Source: Henckelia pumila
Taxonomy: Eukaryota; Streptophyta; Magnoliopsida; Lamiales; Gesneriaceae
Reading direction: 5' to 3'
NCBI RefSeq assembly: GCF_033568475.1
Contig: NW_027331842.1
Coordinates: 62,001 to 126,000, forward strand
DNA length: 64,000 nucleotides
Position 1 is the first letter of the stretch; each line of letters opens with the position of its first letter. Position numbers and translations under genes: made by a program. The notes beneath the pieces were generated by a model. It saw only the letters and a list, made by a program, of their open reading frames with translations. It was not told the DNA's origin and ran no database searches. Positions 10,433 through 22,136 of this stretch are shown one piece after another.

Positions 10433-12574
10433 AAACACAGTGTTAATACTCCTGTAACTTTAGATAATTTAAAAATTGAAATTGATCAACTTAAACAGCA
10501 AGTTGTTATTTTACAACATGAGAATATTCGTTTTAATAGAAGGATTTCTGATTTAGAAATGCCTGAGTTAGAAAATAGTTCTAATAATGTTTCAGACCAA
10601 GAACAACATTTATCTGTTCTTAGTAAAATAAAATCTCAAAAGTGGTATACTAAAATAACTTTATTAATTGATAATAATTATAAAAAAGACTTTATTGCCT
10701 TAATTGATAGTGGAGCAGATTTAAATGTTATTCAAGAAGGAATAATACCTTCAAAATATTTTCATAAAACTTCACACTCTCTTTCTCATGCAGGAGGTGA
10801 AAAATTACAGGTCAATTATAAATTACCAAAAACTTATATTTGTAAAAATAAGACTTGTATTCAAACAAGTTTCTTCTTAATAAAAAACCTTTCTACCCAA
10901 ATCATTCTTGGTTTACCTTTTTGTATAAAATCTATCCTATTATTTCTATAAATCCTACAGGTATAATTGGTACTTATGAAGGTAAGAATATTCACTTTCA
11001 GTTTATTACTAAACCTTATTTAAAAATTTTAAATTCTATCCAATATCATATTGACAGAAAAATCTTTCATATTAATTCTTTAAAAGAAGAAATAAATTCT
11101 TTAACTATTGATGATACTTTGAAAAATCATAAACTACAAGATAAAATTAAATTGCTTCATAACCAATTCTCTTTAGAAATTTGTAATGATTTTCCCAATG
11201 CTTTTTGGAATCGTAAGAAACATATTGTTTCTCTCCCTTATGAAGAAAGTTTTGATGAAAAGAATATTCCTACCAAGGCAAGACCTTGTCAGATGAATTT
11301 TGAATATTTAGAATTATGTAAGAAAGAAATTCAATCTCTTTTAGATAAAAAGTTAATAACTCCTTCTCAATCTCCTTGGTCTTGTACTGCTTTTTATGTC
11401 AATAAACATTCTGAGATTGAAAGAGGTGTTCCTCGTCTAGTAATAAATTATAAACCTTTAAATAAAGTTTTAAAATGGATTAGGCATCCTATTCCTAATA
11501 AAAAAGATCTTCTTGATAGACTTTTACATGCCTTAATATTTTCTAAATTTGATTTAAAGTCAGGATTTTGGCAGATCCAAATTAATAAGGATGATAGATA
11601 TAAAACTGCTTTTAATGTTTCGATAGGACATTATGAATGAAATGTTATGCCTTTTGGTCTGAAGAATGCTCCTTCAGAATTTCAGCAGATTATGAATGAT
11701 ATTTTTATCCCTTATAGTGACTTTATTATTGTTTACATAGATGATATTTTTATATTCTCAAAAAATATTGAGACTCATTTTAAACATTTAAACATATTTA
11801 AAACTCTTATTATTCAAAATGGATTAGTTATTTTTAAACCCAAAATGGTTTTATTTCAAACCAATATTAAATTTTTAGGTCATAATATTGATAAAGGTAA
11901 TATTATTCATATTCAAAGAAGTATAGAATTTGGTAATAAATTTCCAGATATTATTACTGATAAGACTCAATTACAAAGATTTTTAGGTAGTTTAAATTAT
12001 ATATCTGCTTATATTAAGAATTTAGCCAATGATACTGATATCTTATATGATAGACATAAGAAAAATTCTTCCCCTTGGACTGATCAGCATACCAATTCTG
12101 TCAAAAAAAATTAAAGAAAAAATTAAACATATTCCTTGCTTAATGATTTCTAATCCTAGTTGGGAGAAAATTGTTGAAACAGATGCTTCTGATATAGGCT
12201 TTGGAGGTATTTTAAAACAATTAAAACCCCAAAGTAAAGAAGAATATCTTGTTAGATTTCATTCAGGAAAGTGGAATTCTGCTCAGAAAAATTACTCTAC
12301 AGTTGCAAAAGAAATTCTTTCTATTGTTAAATGTATTCTGAAATTTCAGGATGATCTTTACAATCAAAAATTCATTATTAAAACAGATTGCAAGTCTGCA
12401 AAATATATGTTTAATAAAGATTTTAAACATGATGTTTCTAAACAAATGTTTGCTAGATGGCAAGCTAATTTAGCTCCTTTTGATTTTGAAATTATTTATA
12501 AAAAAGGAGAAGAAAATTATCTTCCTGATTTCTTAACCCGTGAATATTTATCTAATGATGGCAGGAATGAATAG
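10433..12574 (+). pseudogene. Viral protease-RT-RNase H region, copy 1 (broken)
   Basis: It begins with a coiled-coil-like stretch in frame with the coat region, then a retropepsin motif DSGADLN (from 10706), reverse transcriptase with the catalytic YIDD at 11734-11745, and RNase H (TDASDIGFGG, later DCKSAK). These domains process the polyprotein and copy pregenomic RNA to DNA. Breaks in this copy are a frame change near 10918, a nonsense codon at 11638-11640 and a frame change at an A8 run near 12105-12112. The final TAG is at 12572-12574 and overlaps the start of the next ORF by about 20 bases. Confidence 0.8.
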
Positions 12575-13976
12575 GGGTCGTGGTGAATTTTCCTCTTATA
12601 GAGGAAGAGGAGGAAGAGGAAAACCCCCAAATTATATTGGCAATGCTCCAAGGCTGATAGCTCAATTTGGAAATCAACGCCTCATAGGCCAACAGATTTC
12701 TAGTTCTTCTGATAGTAATACTATCCAAAAAAATGATCCTTTATATGATGAGTTTCAAGAATTCTTAAAACAAAAAGGTAAGAATAAGGTAATTCCTGAT
12801 TCTGAAGAATCTTATGCAAATATTGCAAAAGAAAATGAAAATGATTCAGTATTATATACTGAGAATAAAAATAGAGAAATCATTCTTCTTGTAGAAGAAA
12901 AAGATGAGCAATGGAAAAATACTCCTTGGATTATCATGGATAGATATCTATCACATACATCATATGTTCATGGTGCTTATAAGCCAAGAGGATATTATGA
13001 AACCCTCTTAATTTCTACAAAAACGGTGGAAATTACCCATTTTCAGAGTAATACTCAGCAAACGGAAAGTTATAACTTTTCCAAATTTATTATTAAGAAA
13101 ATTATTTCTATTGAAGAATGGGGAATTTCTCCACTAGCAGAAAAAGAATTCTATTCTACTCAAAAACAAATTACTTTTAAATATAACTACTGGGATTATA
13201 TACAGAGTTTTTATACAACTCTATTCTATGAAAATTCAAAAAGAAAACATTCTTGGTTCTTGAAAATATGTGAAAATAATTCACATGATAATATTCCCAA
13301 CTGGTTCATACACTGGTGGCAATTCTTTGGGCCTTCATCAAAAATTTTACCTGAAGAATTCAAAAATTACTTTGAAGATTGGATCAGATTCTCTCCAAGA
13401 GTTATACAGAACATGACTACAAATTGGGTCAACAATAATTTATCCTGCAATTTCTTTATTGAATTCGGTATCCCATGGATCTGGAAATGGCAACCAGAAT
13501 TTGGTTATAATGATCATGGAATTCCTTGCTTATGGAGGAAGAGTTTATCAAAGTTTTGGGAAAAATTGCTCAGAAATGATCCTGAAACTGGAAAACCACA
13601 TGGCATAGAGATATTACAAAAAATGGAAGAAAATATCTCTCAATACAAGAATGATTTTGCACAACAGGAGAAGGGAAAACAATCTGATGTGATAAGTCCC
13701 TTCAAAATTATCACCCAGAAATATCAAGAAATCTACTCAAAAGAACAAATGATCGACTTATATGTTGAAGAAATGAAAAAAGATTTGTTTAAAAATATTG
13801 GTAATACTGATACAAAATCTGATCAGTCCATGACTTCAACTGACAGCCACAATCAGTTTATCAAATTAATGCATATGCAAGATGGACAGGATCCCGAAGA
13901 TGATGATCTTGAAGAAAATCAAATTGATGAAACTTTTGAAAAATTAAAAGCATCGCTAAAGTCCAAGATTGGATGA
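12555..13976 (+). CDS. Last viral ORF, copy 1, unknown function
   Basis: The 473-residue ORF starts at ATG 12555 (a second ATG follows at once) inside the end of the RNase H frame. The first 30 residues are an RGG-type Arg/Gly-rich segment (GRGEFSSYRGRGGRG), which in other proteins often binds RNA. The middle is Trp/Phe-rich (HWWQFFGPSSKILP; IPWIWKW), and the C-terminus is acidic. It matches the position of the florendovirus second ORF, whose role is unknown to me. It is the only reading frame that is open in both copies, with almost no amino-acid difference between them. The longer version of this frame would need a GTG start, which I rejected. Confidence 0.75.
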   Translation: MMAGMNRGRGEFSSYRGRGGRGKPPNYIGNAPRLIAQFGNQRLIGQQISSSSDSNTIQKNDPLYDEFQEFLKQKGKNKVIPDSEESYANIAKENENDSVLYTENKNREIILLVEEKDEQWKNTPWIIMDRYLSHTSYVHGAYKPRGYYETLLISTKTVEITHFQSNTQQTESYNFSKFIIKKIISIEEWGISPLAEKEFYSTQKQITFKYNYWDYIQSFYTTLFYENSKRKHSWFLKICENNSHDNIPNWFIHWWQFFGPSSKILPEEFKNYFEDWIRFSPRVIQNMTTNWVNNNLSCNFFIEFGIPWIWKWQPEFGYNDHGIPCLWRKSLSKFWEKLLRNDPETGKPHGIEILQKMEENISQYKNDFAQQEKGKQSDVISPFKIITQKYQEIYSKEQMIDLYVEEMKKDLFKNIGNTDTKSDQSMTSTDSHNQFIKLMHMQDGQDPEDDDLEENQIDETFEKLKASLKSKIG

Positions 13977-14572
13977 AGAAAGAATCCTTTTAGATAATAT
14001 ATCACTTTCAACTTTTATAAAGTTTGGCAGAAGTTATTCTACTTTTTCAAGATGTAATAATGCATCTTTTTATTATTTTAATAAAAGTAGTTTTATAAGT
14101 TTAGCTTGGAATCCGGGGTTGATGTCCGGCTCTTCCTATTTATAGTTGTATTTTGTAAGTTTGGGGGCACGCTTGAGTTTGCTCGCCTCTCTTTCTTCTC
14201 CCTTTCTCTCTCTTTCTCTCTTGTAATAAAAGCCTTTCAGAAAATAAAAGTTTGAAGTTTCTGTTTACAATCTTTGTAAGTATTTCTCTTTTTATTTTGT
14301 CTATTTCTATTTTCTTATTTAATTTAGCCTAATGACAGGCTAAATTCTCATTGTTAGATCATAATTATCCTACGAAATGACCATGGTATTGTAATGGTTT
14401 AAGATATTATGGGAATCTAAAGGGAGGTTAAAAAAATTTTATAAGGTTCGAGGTTAATATTAAGTAGATCAGATTCATGTACTACCCTTCAGCTCGTGTT
14501 TGCCTTGAAATGGCTTTTAGAGCATTGTGGGTATTTGTTTTGAATCTTGATCTACTTAATTAGTCTCGGTAA
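13977..14572 (+). promoter_or_regulatory. Viral promoter, polyadenylation and leader, copy 1
   Basis: This intergenic region has a TATA box CTATTTATAG (14136-14145), a CT-rich tract (about 14187-14222), and AATAAA signals at 14225-14230 and about 14243-14248. In caulimovirids the poly(A) signal lies downstream of the pregenomic RNA start, giving terminally redundant transcripts; the spacing here fits that. The leader that follows (14320-14572) has short inverted repeats such as TTTAGCCTAATGACAGGCTAAA, which could fold. Promoter activity is inferred. Confidence 0.65.
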
Positions 14573-14860
14573 TGAATTCTTCAGGTAAAATTTTTGATGA
14601 AAATTTTTAACCTCCCTTTAGATTCCCATAATATCTTAAACCATTACAATACCATGGTCATTTCGTAGAGAAGGAATAATACCTTCAAAATATTTTCATA
14701 AAACTTCACACTCTCTTTCTCATGCAGGAGGTGAAAAATTACAGGTCAATTATAAATTACCAAAAACCATTCTGGATCTTGAAACATGAGAATCATGGGA
14801 AGGTTCGATCAAATTAGAAAAATTATTATTTTAATCTTTTTTACAAAAAATATATATAAG
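14573..14860. repeat. Scrambled centre of the viral pair
   Basis: Four viral fragments are stitched together here: an antisense piece of the last ORF (about 14573-14600, matching 16078-16105), an antisense leader piece (about 14601-14669, matching 15000-15068), a sense protease piece (about 14670-14766, matching 10737-10832) and an antisense piece of the ORF1 start (about 14767-14860, matching the region upstream of 7158). Junctions show little or no homology. The last fragment joins smoothly to the copy 2 leader. Confidence 0.75.
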
Positions 14861-15460
14861 GAGTTTACCGAGACTAATTAAGTAGATCAAGATTCAAAAC
14901 AAATACCCACAATGCTCTAAAAGCCATTTCAAGGCAAACACGAGCTGAAGGGTAGTACATGAATCTGATCTACTTAATATTAACCTCGAACCTTATAAAA
15001 AATTTTTAACCTCCCTTTAGATTCTCATAATATCTTAAACCATTACAATACCATGGTCATTTCGTAGGATAATTATGATCTAGCAAAGAGAATTTAGCCT
15101 GTCATTAGGCTAAATTAAATAAGAAAATAGAAATAGACAAAATAAAAAGAGAAATACTTACAAAGATTGTAAACAGAAACTTCAAACTTTTATTTTCTGA
15201 AAGGCTTTTATTACAAGAGAGAAAGAGAGAGAAATGGAGAAGAAAGAGAGACGAGCAAACTCAAGCGTGCCCCCAAACTTACAAAATACAACTATAAATA
15301 GGAAGAGCCGGACATCAACCCCGGATTCCAAGCTAAACTTATAAAACTACTTTTATTAAAATAATAAAAAGATGCATTATTACATCTTGAAAAAGTAGAA
15401 TAACTTCTGCCAAACTTTATAAAAGTTGAAAGTGATATATTATCTAAAAGGATTCTTTTT
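14861..15460 (-). promoter_or_regulatory. Viral leader, promoter and polyadenylation, copy 2
   Basis: This is the inverted counterpart of 13977-14572. The TATA box reads CTATTTATAG on the minus strand at 15292-15301, and AATAAA signals are present in the same order. Unlike copy 1, the leader here runs unbroken toward the ORF1 start at 14767. Confidence 0.65.
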
Positions 15461-16882
15461 TCATCCAATCTTGGACTTTAGCGATGCTTTTAATTTTTCA
15501 AAAGTTTCATCAATTTGATTTTCTTCAAGATCATCATCTTCGGGATCCTGTCCATCTTGCATATGCATTAATTTGATAAACTGATTGTGGCTGTCAGTTG
15601 AAGTCATGGACTGATCAGATTTTGTATCAGTATTACCAATATTTTTAAACAAATCTTTTTTCATTTCTTCAACATATAAGTCGATCATTTGTTCTTTTGA
15701 GTAGATTTCTTGATATTTCTGGGTGATAATTTTGAAGGGACTTATCACATCAGATTGTTTTCCCTTCTCCTGTTGTGCAAAATCATTCTTGTATTGAGAG
15801 ATATTTTCTTCCATTTTTTGTAATATCTCTATGCCATGTGGTTTTCCAGTTTCAGGATCATTTCTGAGCAATTTTTCCCAAAACTTTGATAAACTCTTCC
15901 TCCATAAGCAAGGAATTCCATGATCATTATAACCAAATTCTGGTTGCCATTTCCAGATCCATGGGATACCGAATTCAATAAAGAAATTGCAGGATAAATT
16001 ATTGTTGACCCAATTTGTAGTCATGTTCTGTATAACTCTTGGAGAGAATCTGATCCAATCTTCAAAGTAATTTTTGAATTCTTCAGGTAAAATTTTTGAT
16101 GAAGGCCCAAAGAATTGCCACCAGTGTATGAACCAGTTGGGAATATTATCATGTGAATTATTTTCACATATTTTCAAGAACCAAGAATGTTTTCTTTTTG
16201 AATTTTCATAGAATAGATTTGTATAAAAACTCTGTATATAATCCCAGTAGTTATATTTAAAAGTAATTTGTTTTTGAGTAGAATAGAATTCTTTTTCTGC
16301 TAGTGGAGAAATTCCCCATTCTTCAATAGAAATAATTTTCTTAATAATAAATTTGGAAAAGTTATAACTTTCCGTTTGCTGAGTATTACTCTGAAAATGG
16401 GTAATTTCCACCGTTTTTGTAGAAATTAAGAGGGTTTCATAATATCCTCTTGGCTTATAAGCACCATGAACATATGATGTATGTGATAGATATCTATCCA
16501 TGATAATCCAAGGAGTATTTTTCCATTGCTCATCTTTTTCTTCTACAAGAAGAATGATTTCTCTATTTTTATTCTCAGTATATAATACTGAATCATTTTC
16601 ATTTTCTTTTGCAATATTTGCATAAGATTCTTCAGAATCAGGAATTACCTTATTCTTACCTTTTTGTTTTAAGAATTCTTGAAACTCATCATATAAAGGA
16701 TCATTTTTTTGGATAGTATTACTATCAGAAGAACTAGAAATCTGTTGGCCTATGAGGCGTTGATTTCCAAATTGAGCTATCAGCCTTGGAGCATTGCCAA
16801 TATAATTTGGGGGTTTTCCTCTTCCTCCTCTTCCTCTATAAGAGGAAAATTCACCACGACCCCTATTCATTCCTGCCATCAT
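15461..16882 (-). CDS. Last viral ORF, copy 2, unknown function
   Basis: This is a second, intact 473-residue copy of the RGG-tailed ORF described for 12555-13976. I see one amino-acid difference (Thr to Asn in the FYTTLF segment). The start is the ATG pair at 16877-16882. As in copy 1 it overlaps the end of the RNase H frame (TAG at 16863-16865). No function is assigned. Confidence 0.75.
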   Translation of the reverse strand: MMAGMNRGRGEFSSYRGRGGRGKPPNYIGNAPRLIAQFGNQRLIGQQISSSSDSNTIQKNDPLYDEFQEFLKQKGKNKVIPDSEESYANIAKENENDSVLYTENKNREIILLVEEKDEQWKNTPWIIMDRYLSHTSYVHGAYKPRGYYETLLISTKTVEITHFQSNTQQTESYNFSKFIIKKIISIEEWGISPLAEKEFYSTQKQITFKYNYWDYIQSFYTNLFYENSKRKHSWFLKICENNSHDNIPNWFIHWWQFFGPSSKILPEEFKNYFEDWIRFSPRVIQNMTTNWVNNNLSCNFFIEFGIPWIWKWQPEFGYNDHGIPCLWRKSLSKFWEKLLRNDPETGKPHGIEILQKMEENISQYKNDFAQQEKGKQSDVISPFKIITQKYQEIYSKEQMIDLYVEEMKKDLFKNIGNTDTKSDQSMTSTDSHNQFIKLMHMQDGQDPEDDDLEENQIDETFEKLKASLKSKIG

Positions 16883-19025
16883 TAGATAAATATTCACGGG
16901 TTAAGAAATCAGGAAGATAATTTTCTTCTCCTTTTTTATAAATAATTTCAAAATCAAAAGGAGCTAAATTAGCTTGCCATCTAGCAAACATTTGTTTAGA
17001 AACATCATGTTTAAAATCTTTATTAAACATATATTTTGCAGACTTGCAATCTGTTTTAATAATGAATTTTTGATTGTAAAGATCATCCTGAAATTTCAGA
17101 ATACATTTAACAATAGAAAGAATTTCTTTTGCAACTGTAGAGTAATTTTTCTGAGCAGAATTCCACTTTCCTGAATGAAATCTGCAAGATATTCTTCTTT
17201 ACTTTGGGGTTTTAATTGTTTTAAAATACCTCCAAAGCCTATATCAGAAGCATCTGTTTCAACAATTTTCTCCCAACTAGGATTAGAAATCATTAAGCAA
17301 GGAATATGTTTAATTTTTTCTTTAATTTTTTTTGACAGAATTGGTATGCTGATCAGTCCAAGGGGAAGGATTTTTCTTAAGTCTATCATATAAGATAGCA
17401 GTATCATTGGCTAAATTCTTAATATAAGCAGATATATAATTTAAACTACCTAAAAATCTTTGTAATTGAGTCTTATCAGTAATAATATCTGGAAATTTAT
17501 TACCAAATTCTATACTTCTTTGAATAGGAATAATATTACCTTTATCAATATTATGACCTAAAAATTTAATATTGGTTTGAAATAAAACCATTTTGGGTTT
17601 AGAAATAACTAATCCATTTTGAATAATAAGAGTTTTAAATATGTTTAAATGTTTAAAATGAGTCTCAATATTTTTTGAGAATATAAGAATATCATCTATG
17701 TAAACAATAATAAAGTCACTATAAGGGGTAAAGATATCATTCATAATCTGCTGAAATTCTGAAGGAGCATTCTTCAGACCAAAAGGCATAACATTCCATT
17801 CATAATGTCCTATCGGAACATTAAAAGCAGTTTTATATCTATCATCCTTATTAATTTGGATCTGCCAAAATCCTGACTTTAAATCAAATTTAGAAAATAT
17901 TAAGGCATGTAAAAGTCTATCAAGAAGATCTTTTTTATTAGGAATAGGATGCCTAATCCATTTTAAAACTTTATTTAAAGGTTTATAATTTATTACTAGA
18001 CGAGGAACACCTCTTTCAATCTCAGAATGTTTATTGACATAAAAAGCAGTACAAGACCAAGGAGATTGAGAATGAGTTATTAACTTTTTATCTAAAAGAG
18101 ATTGAATTTCTTTCTTACATAATTCTAAATATTCAAAATTTATCTGACAAGGTCTTGCCTTGGTAGGAATATTCTTTTCATCAAAACTTTCTTCATAAGG
18201 GAGAGAAACAATATGTTTCTTACGATTCCAAAAAGCATTGGGAAAATCATTACAAATTTCTAAAGAGAATTGGTTATGAAGCAATTTAATTTTATCTTGT
18301 AGTTTATGATTTTTCAAAGTATCATCAATAGTTAAAGAATTTATTTCTTCTTTTAAAGAATTAATATGAAAGATTTTTCTGTCAATATGATCTTGGATAG
18401 AATTTAAAATTTTTAAATAAGGTTTAGTAATAAATTGAAAGTGAATATTCTTACCTTCATAAGTACCAATTATACCTGTAGGATTTATAGAAATAATAGG
18501 ATAGATTTTATAAAGAAAAGGTAAACCAAGAATGATTTGGGTAGAAAGGTTTTTTATTAAGAAGAAACTTGTTTGAATACAAGTCTTATTTTTACAAATA
18601 TAAGTTTTTGGTAATTTATAATTGACCTGTAATTTTTCACCTCCTGCATGAGAAAGAGAGTGTGAAGTTTTATGAAAATATTTTGAAGGTATTATTCCTT
18701 CTTGAATAACATTTAAATCTGCTCCACTATCAATTAAGGCAATAAAGTCTTTTTTATAATTATTATCAATTAATAAAGTTATTTTAGTATACCACTTTTG
18801 AGATTTTATTTTACTAAGAACAGATAAATGTTGTTCTTGGTCTGAAACATTATTAGAACTATTTTCTAACTCAGGCATTTCTAAATCAGAAATCCTTCTA
18901 TTAAAACGAATATTCTCATGTTGTAAAATAACAACTTGCTGTTTAAGTTGATCAATTTCAATTTTTAAATTATCTAAAGTTACAGGAGTATTAACACTGT
19001 GTTTTTCTTTTAAAAGTTTTCTTAT
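16863..19025 (-). pseudogene. Viral protease-RT-RNase H region, copy 2 (broken)
   Basis: Protease (DSGADLN) and reverse transcriptase (YIDD at 17691-17702) lie in one long open frame, 17322-18878, better preserved than in copy 1. The frame then breaks at the same A8 run as in copy 1 (about 17328-17335), and the RNase H part is split again near 17175. A nonsense codon at 19026-19028 separates this block from the coat region. Confidence 0.8.
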
Positions 19026-21192
19026 TTATTTTAAAGAATAAGTCTGATCATTTTTCAAAAGATCAGTATAACTAGTAGAAGTTTTGTTATCAATATGATC
19101 AATTATAGAAGTACGAAGATTAGGATCTTTAATTAATTTTAAAAATTCAATAATTTTATCATGAGATAAAACATTAATACTTAAATCTTCAAATTGAGAT
19201 TTTAACTTATAAAATTCATCATTATCATCATCATTGTTACTAATATAATTGCAACAATTAGAAGACTGACCTTGGATGCAATTATCACAATCTTCTGAAG
19301 AATTTAAAGAATCATTATCAAGATTAATAATATCATCAGTATCTGGACTAGAATCAGAAGTATGAGAATCTTCAGAATAATTTTTCATGACAATTTCATA
19401 TAAAGTATTTTTAATATCATCAGAGATATCAAGAGATTTAATTTTCTCCTTAGCCCAACATTGATTAGCATAATGACCAGGTCTACCATATTTATGACAG
19501 GTAATTAAAGGATTTTTATCCTTATCTTTTTTCCAAAATTGTCTCTTCTTCGCATCTTTTTTATTATTCCGAAATTCTTTTCGTTTTTGTTTTTTCAATA
19601 TTTGTCTTTCAGACAAATGTCTCTTCCTATGAGGTTTATCTAAAGATTTATGAATTTTCTTCTTGGGTATATCAATCCCAAATTGATCACATAAATGACC
19701 AAGCTGTTTTCTTTCAAAAATATTTTGTCTTTTTAACTGATTATTTAATTTTAAATCATTACATAAAGATAAACCTTCCTGAATACAAGTACTTATTAAG
19801 TTACCGTAAGTATAATTATCATACTGAATAGAAATATTATCTTTACGAAGAATTTTTCTAACTCTTTCAGCAAAGAGATGAGGAAGACCATCAATAAATT
19901 TGGTTTTCCATTGATTGTTATTACAATCCGGTAATTCATAAATTCTAGAAAGAAAAGTATCTTTATACCATCTGAAATCAGTAAGAGTCTTACATTTCAT
20001 ATTACTCAAAAGAGTTCTAATATTTTCACTATTATCAGTAAAACGACCAGTAAAATGTTCAATAATAGTCATAATAAGACTATAAACAACATTTTCAGTC
20101 TGATTATTATTCTCTATTTTAATAGAATCATAAATATCATTTTTCTGTTGTTGAGATAAATAATTATCCCACCAACCTTTAAGTTGGCCTGTAAAACCAG
20201 AAATAAGCATTTTTGCTATATTCTTATCAGTATTACCAGCACTTTTACAAATAGTACTATACATAAGCATTCTATGAGCAAGATTATAAATCTGCTTATC
20301 TGTTAAACCATCAGCATTCCATTCATAAATGCTTTTTTCATTATAACTATTTGTTATAATGTACTCTTGTTCTTCATTAAGAACATCCAAAAGAGTAGGA
20401 CGAGAATAGTAATAACGATTTTGAGTTGGCCTATCAGCCCATTTCATTTTTTGAATTTTATCTGTATCATCATCATCAGTATTATTATTATTACTAAATG
20501 ATTCATTATTATTAATAACAGAAATATTCATATTTTTAAATTTTTCTGATAAAATTTTTTCAAATTCAGAAACAGAAGATTTAAATTTAAAATCTTGTAT
20601 TTCTGGAGGAGATTGAATAGAAGAAGAAGCTATGGAAACTATATTTCTATCTTTCTTTTCTTCAATGTGAACATTAGGCTTGATCTGTTGTATGGCCAAT
20701 AAAATATTATCGATATTTTTTTTTTAAAGAATTCAATTCTTCTCCTAAAAGAATAAGATATAAATTAGTATAATTTTGCTTTTCAAAAAGTTGATTAATA
20801 TGATTAATAGTAACAGACAACATATCATCCTCAAATATTTTTGAAAACGCATTAAAATTTAAAATTTTTTCATTCTTTTCTATTTGAAAAGAATTCTGTG
20901 GAGGTTACACAGATTTCTGAATATTTTCAGAAGAAAGTTTATAATTTCTTTCTATAACAGAAATATAATCAATAAGAAAAATTTTTATAAACCAGGGAAC
21001 AAAATAAATCATTTTATTTTTTTCTGCACAATCTTTATAAAAAGTATCAATTATATATTCAAATTCTTTTTTGGAAAAACTCTTAAAATACCATTTTCTA
21101 AAAGATTTCCATTTATGATCACAGAATTCTTTATTAATCTGAGCTCTTGCTCTAGATCCTTTACTGAAATCTATTTTGGTTGTACTATCCAT
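19026..21192 (-). pseudogene. Viral coat protein region, copy 2 (broken)
   Basis: The frame starts at ATG 21190-21192, directly after the movement protein stop. It is stopped by TAA at 20905-20907, shifted at an A10 run near 20716-20725 (A9 in copy 1), and stopped again at 19026-19028. The zinc knuckle at about 19458-19499 reads CHKYGRPGHYANQC: the second zinc-binding Cys is Tyr. The lesions differ from those in copy 1. Confidence 0.75.
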
Positions 21193-22136
21193 TTAAACAA
21201 AATTCATTTCTGAGATAGTATCTGATTTTGTAATGTTCTGGACATTTCCATGAACGATATTATTTCTGTTTATAATAACCTCTTCAATATTTTTATTTTT
21301 AGAGAAATCAGATCTAACTTCTTCTCGAATTTGAGAAGTAGAAGCTCTAGAAGATTGAGGAATATCAATTATATAATCTAGAGGAGAAATATAAGATCTA
21401 ACAGATTGAGATCTAGTAATAGAAAAATAATTTTTATTTTGAAATTGTATATTAACAGATCCTTCATTAGTCTGTATTACTTGTTGTAAATCCATATTCA
21501 AAATAGGATTTCTAGGAATAGAATTTTCAAAAGTCCACTTTGATGGAAAGTCTATTTCTTCCCATTTAATAGATCTACGGGTAGTTATTTTAGATTTATT
21601 GAAATTAGTCTCAATAAGAACAGTTTCATTCTTCTTTTTGTCAATTCTTTTACACATTGGATTTAAAGTATAAAGAGGTTTATAATAAATACGATAACAA
21701 ATACATATGACTTCTGTTCCAACAGAATAATTATAACCATGAGTCTTAACATTTAATGTTAAAGAATCTAAAATATTTATATCAGTTAATGATAGAGAAT
21801 GATTTGGATACACATCAAAATAAACTGGACCATGAGCCAGACTGGATTCAATTATTCCGATTAAAGATTGTTTTCAATTTAAATTTCTACCATCTCTTAA
21901 AGCTGCAATAAAGCTTTCAGGTAAACCTTCCAAAGTAAGAGGTCTAAAGGCAATTTGTACTAGACCTATATGAAGAAATTTATAATCTTTAGAAAATGTT
22001 AATATATCTTTTTCATTTAATAAATGAATAACCATCTCTTCATTATTAAGAGGAATTGAAGACTCGGTAGTCTTAACAATTTGTTTAAGACCAATTTTTT
22101 CAAAGATTCCTAATTGATAGACCATTTTAGGTTCTA

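Noticed and set aside
12540-12554. Extended N-terminus of the last viral ORF
   Set aside because: It would need a GTG start; the ATG pair at 12555 fits the overlap with the preceding stop.
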